Shown: positions 24,344-36,500 of the stretch, piece by piece | Position numbering within the stretch: the stretch's first letter is position 1 | Layout of the letters: each line of letters starts with the position of its first letter | DNA from: Panopea generosa | Lineage: Eukaryota > Mollusca > Bivalvia > Adapedonta > Hiatellidae | Length of the DNA stretch: 64,000 nucleotides | NCBI GenBank assembly: GCA_029582155.1 | Contig: CM055896.1 | Location: 10,996,987 to 11,060,986 of the forward strand | Direction: 5' to 3' | Position numbers and translations under genes: made by a program | Notes under the pieces: generated by a model | Databases searched by the model: none | The model's input: only the letters and a program-made list of their open reading frames with translations | Told to the model about the DNA's origin: nothing

Positions 24344-25110
24344 TTATTTATGAATAACCAAGACATAAATGTACAGACCAGACTACGGCGAGTGCGCCTA
24401 GCTACAATGCAAACCATAGATACAATATCAAGGCCTCTGCCAAACCAAAATAAATTTGGTGTCGACCATGACTTATATACTATGGAATTACATGCAACAC
24501 ATCTGGACAGGGTGGACAAATTATCATACATGAAGTGATGACTTTATATGAGTAGGATTCAGTTAAGGATTCATGACTACTCACAAATATTTAATTTCAT
24601 AAAGGGAGATAATTTAATTCACAACAACGGAATTTACGATTTTTGGGATCTTTTCAGATGCTCATTCACAATGCATGATATATATATATGGAGATAATAA
24701 TTTATGAATAACCAAGAGATAAATGTACAGACCAGACTACGGCGAGTGCGCCTAGCTACAGTGCAAAACATAGATACAATATCAAGGCCTCTGCCAAACC
24801 AAAATAAATTTGGTGTCGACCATGACTTATATACTATGGAATTACATGCAGCACATCTGGACAGGGTGGACAAAATTGCATACATGAAGTGATAGCTTTA
24901 TATGAGTAGGATCCAGTTAAGGATTTATGACTACTCACATGCTATATAAAGGACAGATTTATAAACCCGTTGGATCATATAGATACAGTGAATTCATATA
25001 TATTTAATTTCATAAAGGGAGATAATTTAATTCACAACAACGGAATTTACGATTTTTGGGATCTTTTCAGATGCTCATTCACAATGCATGATATATATAT
25101 ATATATGGAG
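24343..25110 (+). repeat. Tandem duplication (354-bp offset) containing a conserved 62-codon ORF
   Basis: ATGs at 24350 and 24704 each open 62 codons starting MNNQ(D/E)INVQTRLRRVRLAT and ending HLDRVDK(LS/IA)YMK. The flank AAAGGGAGATAATTTAATTC is also repeated (24601 and 25015). No domain is recognised, and the opposite strand is open too. It may be part of an unrecognised mobile element. Confidence 0.6.
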
Positions 25111-25189
25111 ATATATATATAATAGGCAAGTTCAGTTAATTAATAACGATAATAAAATGAAATTTCATCTAAATTGGGAAGAAATCTTT

Positions 25190-25700
25190 TAACAACCTTG
25201 GTTGGAAAACCATTCACTGTCTACCTTTCAAAAGTACCATAGACACAAAATTAAGATCATCTCAATACAAATACATTGTGAGAATTTTACATACTAACAA
25301 GCTTTTATCTAAATGTAAAATAGTTAATTCAAGTATATGTGAATTTTGTTAGAGATATCCAAAAACTTCCGAACAATTATGTTGGGAATGTCATTTTGTA
25401 AGAGCCTTTTGTACTCAGTACTTTTGCACTTCAAAAAATCAACCCTTCAACATCTGTTATCAAAATATATCGTTCTTCATCATATATTTACTGAACTGTA
25501 TAATATTACTTGCTTATTACTTTATATTTAAGAATAAATACACGAAGACAGTTCCCAGTATTGAAGCATTCATACCATTTCTACAAAAAAAAACAAGCAA
25601 ATAGAAAAAAAAATTATTGCAATAAAAAAAAACAAGCTTTGGTCACACGAAAATAAATGGGGAAACATGTAAACTATAATAACGAAAACTATACTGCATA
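25190..25700 (+). mobile_element. LINE C-terminal and 3' end remnant
   Basis: Broken reading: LPFKSTIDTKLRSSQYKYIV, RILHTNKLLSKCKI, SSICEFC and LCWECHFV, then A-rich sequence. The pattern (LPFK...KLR..QYK..HRI...N..L, then C-x2-C and H-F) is typical of the region after reverse transcriptase in several non-LTR clades. Stops and frameshifts are present. Confidence 0.7.
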
Positions 25701-26290
25701 CAGCACTCATCTTTTCAACTGTAAATTTCTACTTGTCTTATCTTTACTCTTTCTCTACTCTCTTTTATCCGTTTTTAATATTTTCTTTTTATATACACCC
25801 TTTAAATACTACGTGTAAGGCATTGTATGCATGTAATGTTATCTAAAGTTATTATGTAATGTGTTAAGAAAATTATATAGCTTGTAAACATGAACATTGT
25901 ATTATGTATTGCATGGAATAAAAGATATTCATCACAAAATTATATATAACGCTACTCAATATTATGAAGAAGATTTGAAAATGCAAAAGTGGTAGGTTAG
26001 CTGTTCCGTTCAGTATATTAAGTGTTTCCAGCAACTCGATTGTGTTTGGCTAAGAACGTGCATAAACGTTCTGTAAAGTCATATTTATGTATAATAGTAT
26101 ATAAAAAAATATGCCTTTGCCTTTACCTTAGCATATACATGTACAATATTTAAATTGCTAAAATCTCCAGGGTATGAAGATAACCTGTATATATGTGTTA
26201 ATTGCGTTTTTAAATACATATATTTTGTACTGAAAATGTTTATGACTGTAGACGTATGTTTATTATATACATTCAATGTACATGAATAAG
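25700..26290. other. Spacer, no gene seen
   Basis: AT-rich; a 63-codon minus ORF has no features. Confidence 0.4.
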
Positions 26291-26546
26291 AAAAAATGAA
26301 AGCAATGACACAGAATGTACCCCGGAAGATCTATCCGATTCTGTTTTATCTTTCATGATGGGCATTTACAGTAACTATTGTCTTCTTGCTTGGGTAAGTG
26401 TTGTGGTTACCATATGTTATCATCAAATGTACGTAAGATCTATCAAGAGACAGTAAAATATGTAATCTTTATTCTGTAGCTTGATCACTAAATGTACATC
26501 TGTGTCAGTTGTAATACCACAAATATATATTCATGTCCATTGCGCT

Positions 26547-26822
26547 TAGACGGTAACGCGTCTGACTATTAATCCAGGGATCGTGAGTTTTTTCTATCTC
26601 CGCCTGCCACAGTCTCCATGATTGTTGTTTCACGACATTTCCTTTCATTGTATATCACCTCTTCGCTGATTCAAGTGGGAAAGTTATTAATTACTTGCAG
26701 AGATATGTGATTTCGAGTACTGGTTAACATTCCTAGATCCTAGGAAAGAGTGATTAGGTTATCTGCTATGTTAGCAATGAATGGCATAAACATGACGCTA
26801 AACACGAATCAATCAATCAATA
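26547..26822 (+). mobile_element. SINE-T copy, unit 3
   Basis: It has the head CGCTTAGACGGTAACGCGTC, the body, and the tail AATCAATCAATCAAT. It is paralogous to 14070-14345. Confidence 0.75.
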
Positions 26823-27179
26823 ATTTGAACATGGCGTTTATTGTTGTATAAGAATGTTGTGTTTTATTAATGTTTGCTCCATGTGGTGTGTACCTTATTA
26901 TGCGGACAACTCGACATCTGATTAATATTTACGTATCCTTTATTTTTTCTTATATGTATATTGAAATCGATTAGATTGCTAACATATATGCAATATAAAA
27001 CAAGCTAGTAACTTATTATTGAACAAGAACTTACATAATTAAAACTACTAACCTATAATCACAGAATTTATAAAGTAATTATGTACCTCCTTCAATGCCG
27101 ATATCATTTATTGTATAAACCGATCACGCTAACAGCCAGTGATATAAATTAAATTGACAGTTTCTGATTGGCTCTTTAC

Positions 27180-27370
27180 AATACTAATTTATTAAATGAA
27201 AAATAAAAAGTGTTACACATTTTTATCACTCATACGAAATACGCATGCATTATATCAAAATGTATTACAGCTATGTATCCTTCGTGTGTCACGATGATTA
27301 TATTGCCACTTCTTGGTCTATAGGTAGATTAATGAACTCAGGTTCGATACGCAACATGGCCATTTGTTGT
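27180..27370 (+). repeat. Single 185-bp repeat unit (unit 3)
   Basis: One copy of the repeat found three times in units 1 and 2. Confidence 0.75.
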
Positions 27371-27639
27371 GTACTTGTGAGTTAAACTTTATCCACATCA
27401 GCTGAGTACTAGTTTTTCTCCGAAGTATTTCAGAAGTTAAATGTATATTGTAAGTTCTTTTTCTAGAATCGTTGTGTCGTAAATTTTAGATAAATAAACT
27501 CACTGACTTCCATTAGCGTTATAGCGTTCATTCATCAAGATAACATTGAGATATGAATCAAATATACAATAGAAAATGCCATCATTTTACATACAATTAT
27601 CCGTAGGCCCATTTTGTGTCGTTATTATAAAATTACATT

Positions 27640-28340
27640 ATTTACATCTGTAATGACATCTTGTTTAGTAAATACTATCAATGTGCAGCAATGCTACCAA
27701 GTTCCAAGCATTAAATACTGACACTTTAGTCAAAGTATCCTTTTCTGCATGGCCATATACACAGACTTGAGATGTTGGCCGACATGCAATTTTGAAGACT
27801 GTGTTTCACTAGTTTTATCAAAAAATAAAATGTTTAACCTAAATTCAACTAAACATTTACAGCAAAACAGTCTCATGAAACGCTATAGACATTATCTTAC
27901 AAAAAGGACATTATTCAATATTGTTTAAATAATGAACTTTGCATATCTAAATAATTTAAAATAAAAAATCTTGAGATGTAATTTTCCATGAAATTTCATT
28001 GTCAATATGCATATATAAGCTGTATTTGAGACACATGCCTTATCATGAGAGATGAAAAGAGGTTATTTACCTACAAGTAACATTTTGAATGATCACCCCA
28101 ATCCCCTCTAGTATAGGCATTCTTAAATTGTTTAATGTATAATGACCTATTTTAGCAAATGCTATCAATTTGCAGTAATACTTCCAAGTTTCAGGAAGAA
28201 TGCTATATTCTGCATGTTCATATACACAGGCGGGAGACGTCGACCGACATGCAATTCTGATAATTGTGTTTCACTAATTTTGCAAAAAGAATACTTTTTT
28301 AACCTACATTAAACTAAAATTTTACACCAAAATATGACTT
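27640..28340 (+). repeat. 450-bp repeat family, two units (unit 3)
   Basis: Blocks GTAATGACATCTTGTTTAG and TATAATGACCTATTTTAG start units near 27650 and 28130, matching the 15555-16950 array. Confidence 0.7.
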
Positions 28341-28395
28341 AATGTTAATTCCATATTCATCTTAAATTTTAATTCCATATTCATCGTAACATAGA
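28340..28395 (+). repeat. 24-bp motif, about two copies (unit 3)
   Basis: GTTAATTCCATATTCATCTT is followed by a second diverged unit. Flanks on the right (ACACCTGGAAAAC region) match unit 2 at 17760-17830. Confidence 0.8.
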
Positions 28396-29226
28396 TTTTC
28401 ATGGACACTTCGGTTTTTTACATATACCATCCATTCTTATCTCTCTGTGATTAAACAAATAAAGACACACCTGGAAAACCGACCACAGATAAATTAGATG
28501 TATATCAATATAACTATAAAATATAATGTATTTGTATATAGAGATAAAATAAATAGAAAATCGTATACAGTGGAGTAGGCCATTTTATTTGGCAGTACCA
28601 GGATATGTTTTTGTTACTGAAATGTTAATATAAAGTTTACCTGGTGCTCCGTAATTAGAACTGTTTAAATCTTCAAGTTAATATAGTTACAAGAAATCTG
28701 TAATAATATTTGATCAAATAAAAGCTTATTCCGTTTTTGTTATCCATTATTTTTCCAAAAACAAAAGTTTTATATTCATATAAGATACATCAAACATTTC
28801 GGATTTTTTATAATTTTGCAAAGGGTACGGGAAATATGAATGAACCAACTTCGGGGATTTGAAAGTTAGGTCATCGTGGGAATATCCTTACTAATCTGCA
28901 TGAGTGAATGTCCCCATCCCGTCCCCATCCCTCACACTTAAACCCTAAACCCCAAGCATTACCAACCTGTCATATATGTCGCACGGTTTATAAAATCTAG
29001 ATCTTTACAAATAAAGGGAAGTCACTTACCACTTTGTTTATCTACAAGATTGGTGTGATAATATATTTATTTTGGGACATGATTTTCAGTGAGAATGCAT
29101 GTCATTTTGTAGAACATGAACAATTAACTTGAGAAAATAATCATACCATATATATATTAATCGAAATAAGTAAACAAGTGTTCTGTTTAAATCACAGCTG
29201 AATGTTTATGATTGATACAGACATAC

Positions 29227-29228
<2 letters not shown>

Positions 29229-29271
<43 letters not shown>
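29229..29271. repeat. (AG)n microsatellite
   Basis: About 21 AG units. Confidence 0.95.
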
Positions 29272-29273
<2 letters not shown>

Positions 29274-29332
29274 GGGGGGTTGACAAACTTCAACAGTGGT
29301 TTAAAACAACTCCTATGTATTTGAAATATAAG

Positions 29333-29425
29333 AAAAACATTTTGATGCAATGGGGACAACTTCTAGACATCGGTTACGAGGACGACACCACAGTGATATT
29401 TTCTCATTTTGAACTAAATTTTTAA
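29333..29425 (+). pseudogene. Possible UBA-like remnant, unit 3
   Basis: This is a paralogue of the 4590-4680 piece, reading MQWGQLLDIGYEDDTTVIFS then HFELNF and a stop. No RING follows in unit 3, so this copy is truncated. Confidence 0.35.
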
Positions 29426-29499
29426 AATGATTTCCTTTCATGAGAGAGTATGTTACATAAAATATATGCATTAGATATATTGTACTTGATTTTAGCAAG

Positions 29500-30030
29500 G
29501 CAGTACAACTTGGTTAATGATCCATGCACAACCGTTGCTATATTTCTTTAGGTAACATGATACGGGTAGCTTTTTAGGCATTTAACAAGATGTAGGGAAA
29601 TGTATATATAATCAACCAGCCAGATAGAACACACAGAATGCATAAATACACTGTGTTATATGTATATGGTGCATGTGGTATTATTTTGTTTTATATTGAT
29701 AGTACAGCTCAATACAATTGTTTTGAACTGAATGTGTCTTCTTTTGTTTGCATTCTTTGCTTCAAAGACTTCATTTTATCAGACTTTATTGTAGGTAATG
29801 ATATAGTAAAACTAGACTAGCTGCTGTTCTGATTAAAGTATTTTCTAAAAATAATTTTCCTAAAGTTCATTTTAATTACTGTTTTCATCGCAAGAGTAAT
29901 CAGTGGTATTATAATATAAGAAAGCAGAGGCTGCATAACCTGGTCATGCAGAAAACTGATGAAATGTATGGGGCAGTGAATTGTGGAATATGATAGTTTC
30001 TAGGTTCTGACATACAATATTTATACTACT
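29500..30030. other. Spacer, no gene seen
   Basis: A 60-codon plus ORF at 29638 has no recognisable features. No repeat is identified. Confidence 0.4.
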
Positions 30031-30377
30031 GGTCTCACTACACAGTTGAAGTGTGTTCTTTGTTCTATGTATAATTAGGTTTGCGATTTGAACGGTAAAA
30101 ATATTACGCATATATTTTCTTTCATAGCAGGAATATATCTGCATATAAATATGGCATATAACTGGTAGGTTGACCACCTTGTTCTTCTTAAACACAGTAC
30201 AGTGACACCTTAGATCTCTAATAAAAAAAGGTCCTCAAACGCTCATAAATACATTGATCTGTTATGATCCTATAAAAGTCACTTTTTAATATCAGTGATG
30301 TCTTGAAGTATATGATATGCCAGCTTTTGCTTTATTCATTTTCAGCAAGATTGATTGATTGATTTATTGATTGATTT

Positions 30378-30424
<47 letters not shown>

Positions 30425-30856
30425 TATTGATTGGCTGATTGATTGAATATTTAGCGTCACTTTTATGCTATCGAGGGCTAACACACGATCAGTTAACCTA
30501 ACCACTATTTCCTGGGATCCTGAAAGGTTAACCAGTACTCGAGCACACCCCATCTCCGCAAGTAACTGATAACTTTCCAACCAAAAACAGAGGTGAGAGA
30601 CGAATGATATTGAGACACAATGTCGTATATCAATCATCACGGAGACTGTTTCCGGTCGGGGATTCGAACTCACGACCCCTAGATTGATAGCGAGACGTGT
30701 AACCGACTGAGCTTATCGGACCCGACTCTTCAGCAAGAAAGCAAAACTCAATGAACCGTTTTGAAAACATTCCAAACCAAATCACAAAGGACTTCTTTTG
30801 AGTGCAAGAAGCATGTTACCTTGACAACAAACGGGGCACAACTGTGTAGTGAGACC
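30031..30856. mobile_element. MITE-K: TTAA-type inverted-repeat element, interrupted by a SINE
   Basis: Left end GGTCTCACTACACAGTTG (30031) and right end CAACTGTGTAGTGAGACC (to 30856) are perfect 18-bp inverted repeats. TTAA follows the right end. Relatives are at 32480, 34963, 42925 and 44468. TTAA flanks suggest piggyBac- or Kolobok-type mobilisation (inference). No transposase ORF. Confidence 0.8.
30351..30728 (-). mobile_element. SINE-T nested in MITE-K, with 10-bp target duplication
   Basis: TTCAGCAAGA at 30341-30350 is repeated at 30729-30738. The insert has a long (TTGA/TTTA)n tail (30351-30445), the body, and a full tRNA-like head (B box GATTCGAACTC on +). Confidence 0.9.
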
Positions 30857-30859
30857 TTA

Positions 30860-31191
30860 AGTATTCTTAAACGTTGAAAATAGACATCTCTGTTTTATCA
30901 AGTTTATTGCTTAGAATAGGTCAATTGAATAGTAATGACCGTTTAATTAATCGACCTTCACCGTAACATAATAAATACGTGTACATGTACAAATTTTTCA
31001 TCTCTAATACATGTAGCAAAACTTGGTTTCTCAAATTCGTCTTTTTGTTTATTATTATAACACGTCAAAAATATTTATTTAACCTTGTTTTTTTTATTGG
31101 GAGAATTCAGTTTTTTGTGCTCTATCGGCACATCAATGAATGGACCGATCATTTCATAGCATAAAGTCGATCAACAGTTGTATGGTTGTAT

Positions 31192-31194
<3 letters not shown>
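30860..31194. other. Spacer, no gene seen
   Basis: A 61-codon ORF at 30979 has no features. Confidence 0.4.
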
Positions 31195-31233
<39 letters not shown>

Positions 31234-31461
31234 TTTAGCGTAATTTTTTATGCCATCGAGGGCTAACAGACGATCAGTTAACCAAACCACTGTTTCCTGG
31301 GATTAATCAGTACTCGAGCACACCCCATCTCCGCAAGTAACTGATAACTTTCCCATTTGAATCTGTGGTGTGAGACGAATGGTAATGAGACACAATGTCG
31401 TAAATTAATCATCACGGAGACTGTTGCCGGGAGGGGTATTCGAACTCACGACCGCTGGATT
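31195..31461 (-). mobile_element. SINE-T, 5'-truncated, with 11-bp target duplication
   Basis: GGTTGTATCGA at 31184-31194 is repeated at 31462-31472. The copy lacks the A-box half of the tRNA head, so it is 5' truncated, as in LINE-driven retroposition. Confidence 0.9.
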
Positions 31462-31472
31462 GGTTGTATCGA

Positions 31473-33428
31473 AAATAAATCATAGTCGACAACTTATACA
31501 TACATTTAAAAGCAATATATAATCAATGGTAAATAATACAATACATAATTATTCTAGAAAGCATCTTATTTTATTTACATCATGCTAAGTGAAAAAGTAT
31601 AAAAACATACAGCTTAAATCAATAAATAATCAATGGTAAATCACACAATACATCATTGTTCTAGAAAGCACCTACGGTCTAATCCATTCAATTCAATTCT
31701 AAAATGTGGAAATCATAAACTTACAAAAAGGAATACAGATACGGCCATTTTGAAATTAAATTTTAAAGTATGATTTATTTTATTGTGTTGATGCATTTGT
31801 AATATCACTTTACATACTCAATTTACGTGTAAAGTATTTAAATGTAATTATCTTTATTTTTAGGTGGATGGAAGTCTATTGCCGAGGTAAATATCTGGAC
31901 AATGAAATCAACAAGGTAACTAGAACGACTATGCAATAACTATATATATAAAACAATTAATTTGAATTGGATCGTCTACCATTTTAAAAGAGACAGCCAC
32001 ATACAATTAAATCAAAAAGAAGATACTATATCTGTCCCCATGAAAAATTCATTAAAAAATACTTGTCATGAACCCATAGTCTGATCATAGTAATGCACCA
32101 CTCCTTAGCTGGATCACCTAGACGTATTGAATTTGCATCTGATGAGACACTGTATAGTTTGCAGTTTAATAAAAGTATGATCTGTTTTGTTCTGTAAAAT
32201 AACTGTATACTTTTTTCATTAGTATCTCAGACGAATATTTACAGGACAGTACTTCCTAAGCTTCTGATTGGTCGGTTGTTATATTGTATTAATTTGTAAA
32301 CAAGGTCAGAGTACCTTGCAAACATATAATGAACCCGCAGACTCTGTTTTATTGGGTTTCATGTACATCATGTATTATTGGGTGAACGTACACATTATAA
32401 CTGAAAGGAAGCACTAAAAGTAGAGATTTATTAGACTTGTTTCTTCATAACTTAGCCATAAATGTAAGACAGTGCAGTGATACTCAAAGATTTCTCAAAT
32501 GCTCAAAAGTTTATTCTTACCGTGACAAAAAGAGAGCGCAACTGTGAAGTGAGACCTTAAAGCTCGGCAATAAAATATGGAACCGGTAGCCATCCACTGG
32601 TAATTCACTACACATTTAAAATATACGATAAAGTTATTATTGGTATTGACTTCACATGTGATTATTTAATACAGTAGTTCTGGTTACATTGGTGCTTACA
32701 CAGTAATCCAAGATGAACAAAATCACTCCAATGCAACTTACTTTCTAAATACCTTTAGATATATTTGTTGTATGTGTTGTGTGTTTCGCACTGATTGTCA
32801 TATGCATACTTTGATTCACTTAAAATGTATGACGAGTACCCTTAAATACCCTTAAGAAGAAAAACATACTTTCTGCTAAATTTTATCTTAAAAATATAAA
32901 TGTGTTATTTGAACAGTGTACGTAAGTTACTATCCCATTAAAATTTTTACTGGTACTCACCCTAAACTTGTTCGTGCCTAACCTAGAAATTTGGTGCTTT
33001 AACTAAAGTTTTAGTGCCTTCAATATTTTTTGTGCTTACCCTAAAGTGTTCATGCTCATGGGCTTTTAGAGCCTTCCATAAGGTTTATGTGTCAATCCCT
33101 AAAGTTTTATAGTCTACCCTAAACGTTGTGTGATAACCCTATTGTTTCGATTACCCCTTTTGGATAAGCACCGTTAAAATCATAAACACAGTGTAAATTC
33201 CAAAATTAAATAGAATTATAAAAGAATAATATAAAAGTTCTTCTGCACATTCCTAACATTCCTATCCTAGCATTACGAGAATCAAACATATTTGTTTTGC
33301 CTAACCAAGCTATTTTCCCTGTACGTGAAGTCGCATTATTATGGCGTATTAAGTCTTAGAAATAGTTCATTCATCAGATGCAATTCAAATTCTTTCTCTT
33401 TTTTTTGTCTCAATGTCTCCATGTAATA
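31473..33428. other. Gene-free spacer downstream of the BIR gene
   Basis: It contains a MITE-K deletion derivative at about 32480-32555 (ending CAACTGTGAAGTGAGACC then TTAA) and an exon-like but unsupported stretch at 31861-31916. No further BIR, UBA or RING exon was found on the minus strand. Confidence 0.5.
32480..32555. mobile_element. MITE-K internally deleted copy
   Basis: CAGTGCAGTGATACTCAAAG and CTCAAATGCTCA are internal MITE-K blocks, joined directly to the right terminal repeat and TTAA. The left terminal repeat is missing. Confidence 0.6.
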
Positions 33429-33541
33429 TTAAAAACAGAATATTCCAAAATGTTTGTAATGTTCGTTTCTCGGGTCGTCGTTTGGTTCCCAGTTATCAAG
33501 ACCCTGTCCACACTTTGAGCAATATACTTTGTCTGATTCAC
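33429..33541 (-). CDS. BIR gene exon 3, second half of BIR and stop
   Basis: The acceptor is TTTTTCAG. The exon encodes ESDKVYCSKCGQGLDNWEP and NDDPRNEHYKHFGIFCF, then TAA. No convincing donor lies before the stop (only ATTCT|GTTTTT), so it is called terminal. The His-x7-Cys spacing differs from the usual His-x6-Cys. Confidence 0.75.
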
Positions 33542-36500
33542 CTGAAAAAGAATTTACAAGAATTACAAAACATGCATTTGCATGTAGGTATAACACAGCC
33601 ATTGGAAACAGAAAACACTTCAATGGAGTAGTCGCATATAATGAAACATATTCCTTGTTTCGTCTTATTCATAAATGCATTTTGGGATTTCAATGGCAGT
33701 GTTCAACAGTGTACACACCGAACAGAATAAATATCTCTTGGATGAAACAAGACCCTATATTCTAATGCTATTTAGCCACTGCAGATGTCATCAAGCAATA
33801 AAATGTAAGTTTCTCTTCCTTGATTTGGGTCTTTCTATGAATGAGTAGTCCTTAAAAATGTTACATTCACTATAGAATTAAAAAGGAAAATCAATGTTGG
33901 GCTTACACCAATATTTTGAAGGGCGTATTAATCAAAATCGCCCCGCCCGGCAACAGTCTCTGTGATGATTGATATACGACATTGTGTCTCATTATCATTC
34001 GTCTCTCACCGCTGATTCAAGTGGGAAACATATCAGTTTCTTGCGGAGATAGGGTGTGCTCGAGTACTGGTTAATTTTTCAGGAGACAGCAGTTCGGTTA
34101 ACTGATCGTCTGATAACCCTTCGATGGCATAAAAATGACGCTAAATATTTATTTAATCAATCAATCATCAAAATCGTTCTGAATTTCTGAAAGTGTTATA
34201 ATCGATATTACTGATAGATGTCATTAATTCACAGTTAACATGCCTAACTGTCTATATGTCTATCTACTCATACCGTACACCCTCTTGCGAGGATGACGTG
34301 CTGGCAAAAAGTACACAAGTTTACGGGCATGTGATTTACGGATTTACATAGAAGTTCAACGAGATATTTTACGTACACTGGACATGACTCTCCCTGTACA
34401 CGTGCCAACAGTTTTAAATCCCCTCTGAAGGATTGTCAGCTGCGTTCATAATGAAGCATTACTGTTTAGTCTAGTTTCTATATAGGAAGTCAATACAAAC
34501 CTAAATAGTAAAATCCAGCTTCCGCCAAAACCTCTTTGTCTAGAGTAGGATGGTGCCACGTGTCAAATGTTGCAAGTCTGCTCTCATAGTTTCCAGTTTC
34601 ACAAATTAACAACCGATTTTGGCGCCTATGGTCTTCATTTCCAAAAGTTGAAGTCATAGCCTCGTTTTTCTGGTTCCCTGGTGATCCATAAGGGCTCGAT
34701 TCCTCTCTTGGTGAATGACTCCCTGATGAATCGGAATGGTTTCTAACATGTGACGTTTGGCCTTGTTGCATCACTGTTTGCATTGGTAACTCATGTCCAG
34801 GCATCAAACCAGCAATCTTAAAACAATATAATGTTATGTTTTTATCTAATGATAATATTATGCGTAAATTGTACATAGTACAATAAGAAAGGCTTAAATA
34901 CAATTTTTTTCGACAAAAATAGTTTCCTAGTTGTTGAATATAAAGACACATTCAGGTATCATCACATAGTTGAATTATGTTCTTTGTTCGATATAAGATA
35001 ATGTCTAGGATATCCACAGTGCAAAAAGTTTCCACCATAAAATCTTTTTAAGTATTTTTTTATAGCAGGAATGTATCCGCACATAAAAATTCACATTTGG
35101 TATATTGACCAGCTTGTGTTTTTATAAAGACTGTGCAGTAATACCAAAGATATTTTTTTGCAAAAAAAGTGCTAAAATTCTCATAGATACATGCATCTTT
35201 TGAAATCCTATACAAGTTATTTTTTTTTAAAAACTAGTGATTTCTTATTACAATATATGCTTTGCCATGTTTTGCTTTACTCATTTGCAGCAAGAAATGA
35301 AAGCCCATATAAACCATTTTGAACATATTTCAAAATATATGCATAGTACGTGCACGAATCATGTGACCGTGGCAAGATGGCGATTGCAAAGACGACACAC
35401 ATTATTAATTTTAATAATAGTGTTTGGTGCATTTTGATAATACAGACTTTAGATTAAATCAATATTAAAGGTTCACAACTATTTTTATAATGAAGTTTTT
35501 TATAAGATGTAATTTACCCTCCTACGCGTCTAACACAACACAATATAGGCAATACATATCTATTGTATGCAGTAGTATGCCTGTATGTTATATTATATTC
35601 AAATTCTTTAATTTCCTTTTAGACAGCCATACACATATTGAGTGGTTGTTCTCTTTTCACAATGAACACAATGATTATATTGCTACATTGTATCAATCCC
35701 TGATACCAATACAAAGTTATTCACTTTAATCCTGTACATTGCTGCAGTCACTCTGAGTATCTCTACCAGCTTGTTGTTGTTTTAGATATACATATTAACA
35801 CCATTTTTAACACATGCAAGGTTATATAGGAACATCCATTTTTTATTGGTGTATGAAAAAACTGAGAAAAAATCTGAGTAGAACATCGTCTTTCCGTAAA
35901 AAAACTGTTTTTGGAGCGAGTTAGGCTTGAACCCACAACCTCATCGGTAAGAGGTAAGTGGTCATTAAAAAAAATAACGTCATAGACCACTAAGACAGAT
36001 TAATTGTTTCTGTGATCATAAAGATGACCAGCTTACTGTCCTAACTGAGCAAAAGGCAAATAATTGTTGGGTCTTATAAAGGAGGTGGCGAGTATAACGG
36101 ATTAAAGTGCAAGTCTGGATTTAATGAAATAGGCTTGTGTTATTATGTTAAGATGCAATATTTGATTAGTGAATGTTGAACTTTAATTTTATTATTTTTT
36201 TTTTGTCATTTTGTTAAAAAACTTATTTTAAAACAGTTAAAATAAACAATTAAAATAAAGCACTATTTTTGAAAAGCAATAGCGACCTCTTAACAGTGAG
36301 CGCCATGTTATGTCACGTGATCGCGGCGTTTTAAATATGACAACGCCAACAGCCATGTTCTAAGTAACAAGTAAATAGACTTATCAAAGTAAAATCTCAC
36401 TTCATTTGTAATGTTTGGTTGATGTACGTCTCCAGTTGACAGCGTAGGTGGCAGATGTACATTGAAACCATCCTGTTCTAGATTAGTGTCGTGGATTTGA

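Larger units (their letters stand above)
26290..29500 (+). repeat. Segmental duplication unit 3 (truncated)
   Basis: This third paralogous unit has the SINE-T fragment, one 185-bp repeat, two 450-bp repeat units, two copies of the 24-bp motif and the UBA-like piece. It stops before the RING. It matches unit 1 closely at 2030-3430 and 4590-4690. Confidence 0.75.

Noticed and set aside
30332..30673. 113-codon minus ORF with a SINQSINQ run
   Set aside because: It is translation of SINE-T and its simple-repeat tail; the same peptide occurs at 54936-55202 in another SINE-T.
31861..31916. Exon-like plus stretch (TTTTTAG, WMEVYCRGKYLDNEINK, GTAAC)
   Set aside because: It is too short, with no neighbouring exon in phase and no recognisable family; chance AG/GT pairs are common in this AT-rich DNA.
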